Of a stretch of 60,000 nt of DNA, positions 1-11,460 are shown piece by piece. Position 1 is the stretch's first letter. The number at the start of each line of letters is the position of its first letter. Made by a program: the position numbers and the translations under genes. The stretch lies in the NCBI GenBank assembly GCA_015680685.1, contig MNCI01022125.1, forward strand, positions 757,662 through 817,661, given 5' to 3'. The notes beneath the pieces are model-generated. The model had not been told where the DNA came from. It saw nothing but the letters and a program-made list of their open reading frames with translations, and made no database searches. The DNA is from Gnetum montanum (taxonomy: Eukaryota > Streptophyta > Gnetopsida > Gnetales > Gnetaceae).

Positions 1-415
1 CAACACTCCTTCTTCCAAACAATTTTGATGTTGCTGTAACATCTAGGACATATAGATAATATGATACTTTTATAGATTTTACCAAAAACATAAAATTATC
101 TGAATTGATAGGAAATTTTAGAACCAGAACTACATGCACGGTGTTAGAACCCGAAAGAATAACTAAAAGTACACACTAAGACATATATCCAAGTATGATA
201 ATTTAGAAGAACTATAAAGGACTATAATGGGGCCCACCCAGTTTTGTTAAAACAAGGCTAGGATGATGATGATGATAAAGGTATGTAATGATGTCTTGAA
301 TATAACTCAAACTAGCAACTTCCCTCCTAACAAGATAATGAGCTAACCACTTGAGTCATCTATCACTAGTAAAATTAGAAATAGATAATTATATGTATTT
401 CTAAAACATATAGCC

Positions 416-537
416 AACACAAAAATTTTGTATATCATAAGTTGAACTTTATAATTTAATGCTATCAACTAGAACCAAACTTTTAACTTCAAGTTTCTAA
501 ATCAAGAGTCTTACCACAAGGCATTCACCTCATTAAT
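416..537 (-). repeat. tRNA-like SINE-type repeat, copy
   Basis: Read on the minus strand, this begins with a polymerase III A-box-like stretch (TGTGGTAAGACTCTTGATTT) and continues to the shared body ATTATAAAGTT. It matches the other copies listed here. A tail-only fragment of the same repeat, minus strand, lies at about 140-205. Confidence 0.55.
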
Positions 538-557
538 AGAAGTCACCTCAAATATGG

Positions 558-707
558 TTGTTGAAACCCTGAAAAAACTATAAAAAAGGTACACCCTATG
601 ATATATAATCCAATTAGAACTTTCTAGCTTAGCACTGCCTCTAGAATTGAATCCATAACTTGGAGATTTCAAATCAAGAGTCTTACTAATAGGCTAATAT
701 CTCATTA
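558..707 (-). repeat. tRNA-like SINE-type repeat, near-complete copy
   Basis: On the minus strand the order is A-box-like TAGTAAGACTCTTGATTTG, B-box-like GGATTCAATTC, the body, and a tail ending AGGGTTTCAACA. This order and length (about 150 bp) recur in the copies at 2341, 7632, 9223 and 9513. Confidence 0.6.
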
Positions 708-1261
708 TCATAAGTTACCTCAACTATGACTTAAAATTGCAATCTCTTATACTACTTAATATTATTAGTTTAGCCACCTCTCATTGATATTTCAGCACAA
801 ACATGTAAATTTAGCATGTTCATTTCATATATAGTTTTATTTATTATTTTCATTTCCTTGAACCTAACTATTAGTATTTTGATATATTTAATTTTTATTA
901 TTATTTTTTACACATGATTACCATTCTAGTCTATTGTCCTATAACTATTGAAAATTGTGTAGACCGTCTCATATTAATGCCTAAATGCATAATTTATTAT
1001 ATCATTATATTATTAAATAGATTTTATTCTTAGCTTCTATTATTATTATTAGCATACAAATATTTATTTGATTTTGTGAAAGCTACAAACAATAAATGCT
1101 TTTCATATCATTATTGCATGTATGTTGTCTTTGTATAAACCAAAATTAATTGATTAATTTTCTTTAAATATGTATTATTCAATATATATTGTTGAAATTG
1201 AATTTTTATCAAATAGGGCAATTTTAGAACTATTCTTATGATCTTTTTTAAATCCATAATT

Positions 1262-1340
1262 CAGTGTTTTCCATTGGGATCAAACTCTTAACTTTGGGCT
1301 TCCATGTCAAGGCTCTTACTGCTAAGCTAACACCTCATTA
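1262..1340 (-). repeat. tRNA-like SINE-type repeat, 5' part
   Basis: The minus-strand head reads AATGAGGTGTTAGCTTAGCA, followed by an A-box-like segment and a B-box-like GTTTGATCCC. The tail is missing or unrecognisable. Confidence 0.5.
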
Positions 1341-2193
1341 GAGCTATAGAATCTATACATTGTCATTATGTTTGGATCCTTTATTAATTCATAGTCTTAT
1401 TCAACCCAATTATAATCATTTTCATAATCTTTTATTTGATATCTAATATAATCTATTCATTGAGGTTCTTGTTTGTTTTCAAGAATGAATTTATTTAAGA
1501 TTATTACTTTCTAATCAATCAAGTGTTGAAATAGAAATAATAATTCAAGGCTAAAAAGGCCCTCACTATTATAAATAGTTTTGCTACCTAAGATCAATGC
1601 TCCAATTAGATTGTAAAAATGATAAAAATATAAGAAATATGATTAAAGCGAGATGGTCAAAAAGGAGATAGGCTAGTGGTATTTTATGTGTAAAAAAGTT
1701 TAATAAAAATAAAAGAAAAATATTATAAGATAGTAATAAGGACTATTATTTTATATGGTTTAAATGTTAGCCTTGCCTGGAGTGTTGCAAAAATGCAAAT
1801 GCTTAGATGGATGCTAAATGCTATAAGAAGAAACAAACTTCACAATACAAATATTAATGGAAGGCTTGAAATGACTTCTATCTCAGATAAGTTACAATAA
1901 TGATGGCTTAGATAATTTAGACATGTACATACAAGATTAGATAATAAGCCTATCAAAAAGATTATCAAATCACTATTTGAAGAAAGCAATTGGAAGCAAA
2001 ATTTTTTTTTAAAAAAAAAGACATAGAAAAAATGATTTAAGATGATATGAAGAAATTGTGAAAGATAAATCATATATTCAACCTCATTTTGTTGGGAAAA
2101 GAAAAAGAGAAGGATGATGCTGATGATGTTTTCTAATCAATCTTCAATGGAAAGACAAGGCTATTAGGTTAGTGCTAGAGTGTGCCCCTAATA

Positions 2194-2291
2194 AGCGGGT
2201 CATTAGTATAAGATCCAACTCTAAGTTATGGGTTCAATTCCAATGGGTAGTACTAAATCATATAAAATTCTACAAAATTTTTGTGTTGTAT
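2194..2291 (+). repeat. tRNA-like SINE-type repeat, degraded copy
   Basis: The plus strand has a clear B-box-like GGGTTCAATTCC at about 2230, followed by the shared body AATGGGTAGTACTAA. The head is diverged. Confidence 0.45.
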
Positions 2292-2340
2292 ATCTGTTCT
2301 AGAGATACATATAGTCATCTTATTATAGCTAAACAATGAT

Positions 2341-2467
2341 GTATTATCCTAGTAGTATGACTCTTGATTTGAAAGCTTCAAGTCATGAATTTGATTTTGG
2401 TGGGCAATGTTGAGTTATAAAGTTCTAATTGGACTATATATCTTGGGGTGTACCTATAATAGTTTAG
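2341..2467 (+). repeat. tRNA-like SINE-type repeat, near-complete copy
   Basis: The plus strand carries CTAGTAGTATGACTCTTGAT (A-box region), a diverged B box, then the body GTTATAAAGTTCTAATTGGA and the characteristic TATATATCTTGGGGTGTACC before the tail. Confidence 0.6.
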
Positions 2468-2592
2468 CTACATATCTATTATTTAGCTGAGAGAATCTTT
2501 ATATTGTTCAAATTAATTTAGTGAGAATTAATTTTTACATTTTAAAAAAATCAAAATCGATGTACCTTATTCATTGATAATTTTGTTGAAAA

Positions 2593-2945
2593 AGTTCATC
2601 TCTTCACTCAAGTTTATGATAAAAATTATTTATTTTCAGAGACAAACTCTAGGTAACAAAGTAGTTAGCCTCTTGGCAAAACTCTCAGCTAAAATAATGA
2701 TTCTTATGAAATGTTCATCTCTTACTCCAAAATCATGACAATAATTAATTATTTACCATGACAAATTCTAGCCAACTAGTAGATGGCCTCTTGGCCATAA
2801 AGCTCCTCTATACCTATTACAACAAAAGAAAAAAACTAGCTAGGAGAGGTCCCCCTCACTGTTATGACAATAAAATTATTTTCCCATGGCCAAGGAGGAC
2901 TCTCTTGGATGTGATTAGTAGTTGGCCTCTTAGCCACAATTACAA
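2593..2945. repeat. degenerate tandem repeat, about 115-bp unit
   Basis: Three diverged copies of a unit containing TTCATCTCTTACTC, ATGACAATAATTA and TAGTTGGCCTCTTGGCCA follow one another at about 2593, 2698 and 2850. No coding potential is evident. The plus-strand frame through it is a by-product of the repeat. Confidence 0.45.
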
Positions 2946-4143
2946 TTATTTTGGGGTTCCAACACCCCCATCCCTAATCTTGTTGCACTTTAGATAACTC
3001 ACCCAAAACTATAAGATGCTACATGGAATTTTTCTATAATAGAATTTGTAACTATTAATTTAAAAGCTATGACCTTAGATGAAACCAAATTATCCATATG
3101 TTTAACTACATGTTGAACCTACATCCTAGTTGCAAGTTAGAGTCAAAGGGGATTGTCAAAACCTAAAATAATTTGGCTATAGATATACTTCAAGACATAT
3201 AGACAACATGATATATTAAAAGAATTATAGAAGAAAATAATGATGTCTCAAGTATAATTTAAACTAGCAACTTCTTACCCAACAAAATAATGAACTGACC
3301 ACTTAGGCCATATATTGTTGATATGTAAGTTAGAATAATATTTAAAAAGAGTGAATATATAACCTCTTAATTCTAATGTTTGGGTGGGAATGTTGATCCC
3401 CAAAAAATGAGTAATGATATTAAAAAATCAAAGTACTTAATTCTAATGTTTAGTTTTGTGCTTATATCTATACAAGGACATGATTTTGGTTATATTTTGA
3501 TTATTAGCATATTTAATTAGAGTACAAAGGCTACCTTGTATACTAAAATTATTAAAGTTCTCATAATTCATACAATTTAACTCTTAGTTTAAGAAAGAAT
3601 GTAAGTCATAATTATCCAATCAATATTGGCAAGCCTAGGAAATTTCCACAAAACTCCTCATGAATGAAGCAAAATTAATTTCCTATCAATAATAGAGATT
3701 AGAGCCTAACTATAAAAGATTTAAAAACTCACTTATCTTAAGTTAGATCTCACTCAATGTTGTCTTCTCTAAAAGCTAGTTTAGCTATATATTTATAATG
3801 TATATCTATATTTTGGCCTAGAGGATCTTTTCCTTTTTAAAAAAATTCCTATAATTTGTTCAATTTCTTTGATTATAAAGCTTCCCTTAACATTATGACA
3901 AAAAAATAATTTTATTTACTTTGATCCAAGAAGGATCCTATTTGATTGGCCAAAATAATGTATTACATGATCTAACAACCTCTAATCTATAATTCTTTTT
4001 CCTATTTTATCATTTTCTAATGTTTTCAAGATTTTGATTTTTGGCCCATGCACATTTAATGTAAATCATTATTCTCTATTTTTAATATAATCTCTTTCCA
4101 CCTTTCCTTCAAAAATAAATTTTGTGAATTTTATATTTATTTT

Positions 4144-4410
4144 TTGGCCAAGAGGCCAACCATCAATCATAGATGAGAATATTGTTCAAGGAAGCCTATC
4201 AGTAATTTGGCTAAAAGGCCAAGAGCTAATCATAGATCGATAATGCTAAATAATAGTCCATCCATAACACTTAAGGGGAATCTTTTGATAATATGGCTAA
4301 GAGGCCTATAGATCAATAATGTTAAATAATATTTCATCCATAACACTCAAGGGAAGCTTATGAGTAACACTAAATAATATTCCATTCATAATGCTCCAGG
4401 AAGAGCCTAT
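4144..4410. repeat. degenerate tandem repeat, about 65-75-bp unit
   Basis: Successive units carry TTGGCTAAGAGGCC, AATCATAGATC, ATGCTAAATAATATTCCATC and CATAACACTCAAGGGAAGC. Four diverged units can be followed. Part of the same unit recurs at about 8390-8540, so the sequence is also dispersed. Confidence 0.5.
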
Positions 4411-5900
4411 AAAGTAAAGTAAAACAATAGTTTGTCCATAACACCAATAGATTTACTTCAAGCATATCTATGTTTATATCTTCATATTGCAATGCACCAG
4501 GAATGGAATTTGAAAGGGAAATGGAGCATGCATAAAAAAATCCATTAAAATTCAAGAATATTTTTTTAGTACAAGATGTATTACCAAATTTGGAATTAGT
4601 TATCCTTCTCATCATGCAATCATAGCCATCTAACCAAAATTAATATGGAATATATCAAATTTGATAAAAGCATGACTTAGATGATTTTCAATACAGTAGA
4701 TGAACTAAAATTCAACCCAATTTTTGCAAGATTCTCTCAACCAAATTATAGATATATATTATAAATATATAACTAAGCTAGTTTTAAACTTTTTATATAT
4801 CTTGTGTTTATGAGTTACATTTCTTTTAAAGAACTTATATGAAACATAAAAATACCTCAATTATGACTTTAATTGACAACTTCTTGCTTGTACATCCTTA
4901 TTAAATAATAAGCTAACCACTTCAACTACCTCTTAGTGGCTTAATATTTATGTGCTTCATGGATAAAAAATTCAAATAAAAAAAAGATCATCACATGGAA
5001 TCTCAATGCTCATCATGCCAATTAAGGTCTATGGATGAGTGAAATCCTAACCTCTTTTTGAGTAGCTACACCTAGGCTTGAACTAACATCTCTTGACTTG
5101 ATAAATAAGCACCTTACCATGACTCCAAATGATGATAATGATGTTATATACCCTAAATTTAATACATGCCTCCACATACCTCTTTTGGATTGACCATGTG
5201 ACTTTGCAAACCATAAATCACATGATCTGACCATTATTAGCTCTATTTAGTAATCATTTTAATTTGGTATAAAATAATATTATTAATTCTAAATTATTGT
5301 TATTTAAGTTTTTTTTGCCAATGAGAGGTACCTCTAGTGAGTATCTCATTGTCTACTAAGGGAATCTCTATGCATATCCCAAGATATGCAGCCAACATGA
5401 GGCTTTAGAAAAATTATAGAGGAATAGAGTGATGCTTCAAGTAGGGACCACCATTTGGAGTGATGATAAGGTACTTTTTTTCAAGTTGTAAGACCTAGGT
5501 TTGAGCCTTGACGTAACCACTTGAAAGAGCTTAGGCTTTCACTCATCCACCAACCCTCACAAGACTTGCCCTCGCAAGGTGAGCATTAAGCCTCTCGATG
5601 GTTATCCTTTAGAGTGATGCTTCTAGTATGACATGAAGTGGAAACATCCAAGAATAAACTTTGTTTAGGTATTAGTTGTCCATACCACTTTTTAGAACTA
5701 TCACTATCCTAAGCTAATAACTTTTAAAGCCATAGGTCACCTCTACCTTATTAAGCCTATTCAGATCTAGATTTAAATCTTGAACAAAGCTTAGATGATT
5801 CATCTAAGGTAAAAAAAAAAAAAAAGAAGCTGATTATTCATTAAAAATTTATAAAAAATATGTTGTAAGAAAATTGAACAATTCACTATTATATGTATTA

Positions 5901-6030
5901 TCAACTCACCCAAAGGCTTGGATGAGAATGTTACTATTTCCTTTGAAGTAGCCTAACTAATCATATCAACTCACCCAAAGGCTTGGATGAGAATGTTACT
6001 ATTTCCTTTGAAGTAGTCTAAACAATCATA
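5901..6030. repeat. 65-bp tandem duplication
   Basis: Two adjacent, nearly identical 65-bp units (5901-5965 and 5966-6030), each starting TCAACTCACCCAAAGGCTTG. Only a few differences lie near the ends, so the duplication is recent compared with the surrounding decay. Confidence 0.9.
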
Positions 6031-6386
6031 GAACTGGAGGCTCAACACTCATCCCCCAAGGTAGATCTTTAAAAGTTGATGACCAAATAATCATATATTT
6101 AATTTATAAATGTAGAAGGCAAGAAAAAATTTTATTTACATCACATAAGATGTAATAAACTAGATGTAGAACCTTAACTACTATTCTAAGCAAGTATTCA
6201 AGTGAGATTAGCAAGCTTCACTTAAGTTTTCATTCTAAAATTGAGATTGGAAGATGGTAGGTTGTGTAGGTTAGAAGCCATTAAGGACGAGTTGTATATG
6301 TTTTCTTTTCTGTGCTATGACTACCCATTTGAGACAACGTTATAACCTTTTAGTAAAAAATTTATATGATTTGTTTTTGTTACCCT

Positions 6387-6863
6387 CATTGGTTTTGGTC
6401 AATTTGTAGAGTTTGTATTTATTTTCCACAAAAATGTAATGTTTGTCAAACAAATCATATAAGTTTATAATGATTCAGTTTTAATTTTATAAATATGACA
6501 TCAATTTCAAAAATATAAGTAATTACATTATAGGTTATAGCGCATGTGTCGGCCATAAAGAGAAAGACATTATAAAAATAAAAGATTTGGGATGTGAAAG
6601 AAGAAAATGAAAGAAGATGTTTACAAAAACCTTATTGGTTTGGTCAATTGTAGAGTCTACTTTTCACAAAAATGTAATATTTGTCAAACAAATCATATAA
6701 GTCTTTAACCATAATAATGATTCAGTATAATTTCATAAATATAACGTCAATTTCATAAATCTAAGTAATTATGTTATAGGTGATACCACCTGTATTTTCG
6801 ATAAAGAGAAAGACATTATAAAAATCAAAGATTTGGGATGTGAAAGAATTTGTTTACGAAAGC
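6387..6863. repeat. tandem duplication of about 240 bp
   Basis: The first copy (about 6387-6630) and the second (about 6631-6863) share TTGGTCAATT, AATCATATAAGT, AATGATTCAGT, AAAGAGAAAGACATTATAAA and GATTTGGGATGTGAAAGAA in the same order. The second copy runs directly into the CpG-rich island. No coding potential was seen. Confidence 0.8.
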
Positions 6864-6869
6864 TCCATC

Positions 6870-7560
6870 AACGCATGGATTTCAGCTACGAAAGATTCCC
6901 CATAAGATTAACCGTAAAAAGCACAGATGAGCAAATATAGCAGTGTAAAAGTTTTTGAACTTGGCCATCCTAATTGTTCTGGAGCACTCCAACTCTGAGC
7001 CTCACTCGGGTGTGCCAAATCTCAGGCTGGAAATGGCCGCTGAAATTTGAGCTTTAATTCCTTTTTCTTCAACCTCATTCGCGGCCTTACAAATTTAACC
7101 TGATTTCGAAAGACGACGGAGAGCCATGCAACTCCGTAGGAAGGGACGTTTTTCCTGGGCGACAAAGATAGTTGATGCGGAAGCGATACCAAGCATAATG
7201 TTGTGGCCGATTCCAACCGCCGCGCGCTCCCGCGCTTTGGGTTGAGCTCGCGCTGGATTAAGGTTGGGTCCATACTTTTAAAGTCGTTTTCGCATTTCTT
7301 TTTTCTGCCTTCGTTTTAAATTTATTTTAAGGCCAGGTCTCTTATTGGCACATTTCGACACGTTTGGGGCGCAGCTTTGGAACGTTTTTGCTTCCCGATC
7401 TCTAAAGTAAGGCCACTTTTCCTTGCGTGTCTCACTAGAGACGGTAATAATGTAATTTTCAACGGTCACGGAAGCAATTTTGTCGTTAGATAAAGTGTGA
7501 AAACTCTAGAAGCAATTTTTTCGGTTGTTATACGTTGGTGGTGGGACCCTTTTGTTATTA
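6870..7560. other. isolated CpG-retaining, GC-richer island; function unknown
   Basis: Base composition changes abruptly from AT-rich to mixed, with many intact CpG dinucleotides (for example around 7080-7260 and 7330-7460). The neighbouring DNA has almost none. Minus-strand frames of 83 and 63 codons lie at 7022-7273 and 7278-7469. The 83-residue product is rich in Arg, Lys, Ser and Leu. I recognise no domain in either. CpG retention suggests DNA that was not methylated for long: a genic promoter or first exon, a gene fragment, or a recent insertion. No function is assigned. Confidence 0.4.
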
Positions 7561-7631
7561 AAAAGAATACCCATTAGGTCGTAAATCAAGCCCCATGAAC
7601 AACTTTGAAGTTTCATGATCAATGAACAATT

Positions 7632-7792
7632 TGATGCCCAATGGTAAAGATTTTTGATTTGAAAGCTTATGTCACAAGTTCAATTCTAATAGGTAATGCT
7701 AAGTTATAAAATTTTAGTCAAACTATAGTGTTTCTATAGTATATATCTTAAGGTATACCTATATTACGATTATTTTAGGTTCCAGTACCCCT
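7632..7792 (+). repeat. tRNA-like SINE-type repeat, near-complete copy
   Basis: The plus strand shows CCAATGGTAAAGATTTTTGA (A-box region), AGTTCAATTCTA (B-box-like), the body AATGCTAAGTTATAAAATTT and a tail ending AGGTTCCAGTACCCC. A second partial copy follows at about 7830-7895. Confidence 0.6.
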
Positions 7793-9222
7793 ATGAATTT
7801 CATGACATATGAAAAGTCTCATCCAAGTTTGGCAGGTTCAATTGTAGTGGGTAGTGCTAAATTATAAAACTGTATGAAGTTTTACATATGGTCATCTAGT
7901 TTTGATTCCAATCACCCCTCCCTAGTGAATATATGAAGCTAAAACTATATCTTATTTCATTCTAGACTCCAAGGAACCATGTATAATTTGACTTCCATTT
8001 CTAAGCATATTTTACAATATGAAAGGTATATGTTTTAAATCCATGAAAATAAAACCATTTAAACTAATCAAGGTAGCTCTTTTATTTCAAATTCTTTCCT
8101 TCATTGCTTCCCTCAATACCATAACAAACATATTAACTAAATTTTTTGCCTAATATAAGAAGATTGAAGTAAAATAGGCTATAAAAATAATGGTATAAAC
8201 AAATTTCATTAATAGTTATATTGGTAATAATATAATAGAAAATTCAAAATAATATGCCTTAAAATAATACTAGCTTTTAGGTAAAATCTAAAGTGAATTG
8301 GTCAATGGACCTATTTCTATAAAGATTTGAAGGATATGTTAAAGCATTGAACCCTAGCTATTTCATTAATAGTTTATAGATCATTTTGGCCAAGTTTTGG
8401 TTGAGAAGCCAACTACTAATCATAATCTAGTAATGCTAAATTATATTTCATTCATAACCTTTAAGGTCTACTCATGTAATATAAAAGCATATTTTATCCA
8501 TAATGTTCTACAAGGCCCATAATATAATGTTAAGTAATATTTTCCAAATTTTTGATCCTATTATATTTGCAATGTTAATTAGACTTGATCTTAGGATTTG
8601 ATTTTTTAGAGAAAAGATTTTTTTAACCAAATTATAAATATATAGCTAACTAGTAAGCAAAGAAATATTGGAATTCAATATAACTTATTGGAATCAACTT
8701 ATATCTTGTACCTCAAAAATTAGAAATCCTAGTTACATCCCATTGATGACTTTTGGTATATATTATACAAAACTTATATATACGATATACACTAGCAAAT
8801 CTAGCTATACTGTTAATCTTTCAACATAATTTTGCTATAAATATACGATTTTATGCTAGCATATTTATCAACATAATGATCTCTTAAATATGACTCAAGT
8901 TGGCAACCTCTTAGCTAACAAGACAATAAGCTAATAACTTAAGCCACTTATCACTAGTTTACTTTCTTTATCATTAATAAATTTCTAGTCATATGATATA
9001 TTATTCTTAAGGAACTATAAACATTAATTCTATAATAAAATTTGAAAGTATTTAAATAAAAAATAAAATCATTTAATAAATATTAAAAAAAAACATGCTC
9101 TACTGATTTGTATCTTGTATGATACCCACTAATTTTAGAGAACTAGATTATCTATTTTTTATTTCAATAACGTAGTAAAGATGTGGGGGAGGGGGGTGGG
9201 TGGCGGTGCCAGAGGGATAAGG

Positions 9223-9354
9223 AGGTGTTGGAACCCTTAAAAAATTGTAATTTAGTTCAATTGGATCTTTATAAATTAGCATTGCCCACTAGAATAGAAC
9301 CCATGAATTAGAGTTTTTCAATCAAGAGTCTTACCACTACGCAAACACCTCATT
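9223..9354 (-). repeat. tRNA-like SINE-type repeat, best-preserved copy
   Basis: On the minus strand: AATGAGGTGTTTGCGTAGTG, GTAAGACTCTTGATTG, then ATGGGTTCTATTCTAGTGGG, the body, and the tail AAGGGTTCCAACACC. The spacing between the A-box-like (GCGTAGTGGTAAG) and B-box-like (GGGTTCTATTC) blocks fits a tRNA-derived SINE head. Confidence 0.65.
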
Positions 9355-9512
9355 AGATTTCAACATATGTTGTAAAGATGTACATCTAAGTAAACATCAC
9401 CAAAATAGAAATGTTTTTTTCTTTCCATGTTTTTGAATTTTTCTACCAAATGTTTAGCATGTCATGTATTCTCAATTTTTTCTTATTAATAATATTATTT
9501 CTTGGGAGGGAG

Positions 9513-9651
9513 GGGGATTGGAACACAAAATAATTGAAACATAGGTAGACCCCAAAATATATAGAAGTTTATAACTCATTGTTCATGAGAATCAAACCCT
9601 TAACTTAGAGTTTCCAAGTAAAGAGTCTTAGTACTAGGCTAACACCTCATG
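9513..9651 (-). repeat. tRNA-like SINE-type repeat, near-complete copy
   Basis: The minus-strand head ATGAGGTGTTAGCCTAGTAC leads into AAGACTCTTTACTTGGAAAC, then GGGTTTGATTCTC (B-box-like), the body and a tail ending TGTTCCAATCCCCC. Confidence 0.6.
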
Positions 9652-10202
9652 ATTAATAATATTATTGTTGGAGTTTAAGACCTCCCTTCTAGTTTGTATT
9701 TCAAGATTCAAAGATAGTAGCATTAAACTTAAGTTTTCGAGGGATGGGTGTGTTTGAAACTCAAACTAGACCATGTTCGAAAACAACATTTATCCTCTAA
9801 GAGATTTAGTCAAATTAGAACTTTATGGGGGTGTGGTTGGTTCCAAAAAAATATATTAAATAAAAATTTAAAGTACAAAAGTAGAGGAGTATTGTAAAGA
9901 GGAGAAACTCCAAATCAACAAGAAGGAAAGGCCCAACATTGTTGGTTATGCCTTTTTAGATTTTCATCCTTACAACCAATTCTAAAAAACATCACTTCTA
10001 GGGTACAAAATCAAAAATTCCATAAAAGATTTAACATTGGGTGGAGGGAGAGGAGGCCCCTGCCTTGTCAATATAATCAACATTATCAAAAGAAATTATC
10101 TCCATCTCTTGACCAATAACTACAAACAAATTATTTGTGGTTCAAATATCTTAAACATGTTATCCGTTCTAAGGAATTGGCATGTAATCGCCAATAGAAC
10201 AA

Positions 10203-10286
10203 TATAACTTGGCATTGTACACCAAAATCAAACTTATAACATAAAGTTTTCAAATCAAGAGTCCAACCACTAGACTAATGGTTCAT
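10203..10286 (-). repeat. tRNA-like SINE-type repeat, 5' part
   Basis: The minus strand carries GTCTAGTGGTTGGACTCTTG, GATTTGAAAAC and a diverged B box, and breaks off in the body. Confidence 0.5.
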
Positions 10287-11460
10287 TATTCTACAAAAAT
10301 ATCATGTTGGCTATATGTCCTAGGGGTATATCAAATAGTTTCAACTTTGAACACTTCCCTATAGTCAAGGATGAAGAAAATGAATATAATAGTAACTAAC
10401 AAAAAAATGGATATAATGGTAATTAACAAATGCTTACATTTTTTTATTTTAGTAAAACTAAATCTTTTTTTTTTTGGTTACTTTTAGACCTTATCTATTT
10501 GACCAATTCAATTTCACCAATTTTTTGCATGATTTGTGCATGGCATGAAACTTATTAGGATTGAACTTGTCACCTAAGAATGCAAGCACCATACCTTAAT
10601 TGACAAGTCACACACGTTGAAATGCTTAGCTACTTTTGTATTCTTTTGAATTTCATGTTTAAACTCTTAAAATGAATATACCTTAGCTATTTTATGAAAT
10701 GTTTCAAACACTAATGCTATGAGGTATGAAGTAGAAAGGGTAATTTGACTTACCTTGTTAAGATTTCTTACTATTCAATCCCAACTTTAAGGTAGTAATT
10801 ATATTCTCAATCATAATATGGACCTATTATGACATGATATTTCAAATAACTTGTTAATGAGGTTTACAACTTCCATACTACAAGTCATAAGTTTAATCTC
10901 AACTAATTATACCAAGATATACAATGTTTATGCATTGGTTGTAATAAAACAATTTGGCAATGTGTATCTTGTTTAGTAAGTTTGTAATGTATATCCTATA
11001 TGTCACATTAAAGGTTAAATCCAATGAGTTATATTAAAGGCTCTAATCATTATGGTCAATCATAGCTATTCCCTAGGCTAGGATACAAGCTACAAATAAC
11101 TATGTTAGATCCAATGCTAGTGTTGGTTAATTTAGTTGAATAACACTACCAAGAGTGGCTACCATCATTGAGAAGTTAGATTAAGGCTAAACCAATGCAT
11201 GTGACAAATTGCAAGGGTTATAACTATTTGACATAATAATGAGTAGCTATGCCATGTCCTCTAAAGCCATAACATGTGACTAGTACTTGAGATATAAAGG
11301 CATTTATAAAAGATATTAACTTAAATTAAATTCTTCTTATAAATTCATAAGGTCTAAACATGAAATACATCCATAGAAATACTGTAAATTTGATATTTAT
11401 TCTATCCTATATAAACAGTAAAGATAAAAGACATTTTAATTACAATTTTTAATTTCAAAA

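Larger units (their letters stand above)
1..11460. other. AT-rich intergenic repeat-laden region
   Basis: No host gene is recognised in this stretch. Reading frames are short, AT-driven and without recognisable motifs. What can be seen is listed separately: scattered tRNA-like SINE copies in both orientations, short tandem duplications, and one CpG-rich island at about 6870-7560. A recurring short string resembling GGCTAAGAGGCC (about 2670, 2780, 2920, 4145, 4210, 4300, 8395) suggests an old dispersed repeat. The sub-stretches 740-1240, 3000-3880, 4410-5480, 7900-9180, 9660-10200 and 10290-11460 hold nothing I can name. Exons 2 onward of the minus-strand MADS gene at 13.4 kb could in principle lie here, but none was recognised. 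Confidence 0.7.

Noticed and set aside
2758-2997. 79-codon plus-strand frame
   Set aside because: Runs through a degenerate tandem repeat and has no recognisable domain.
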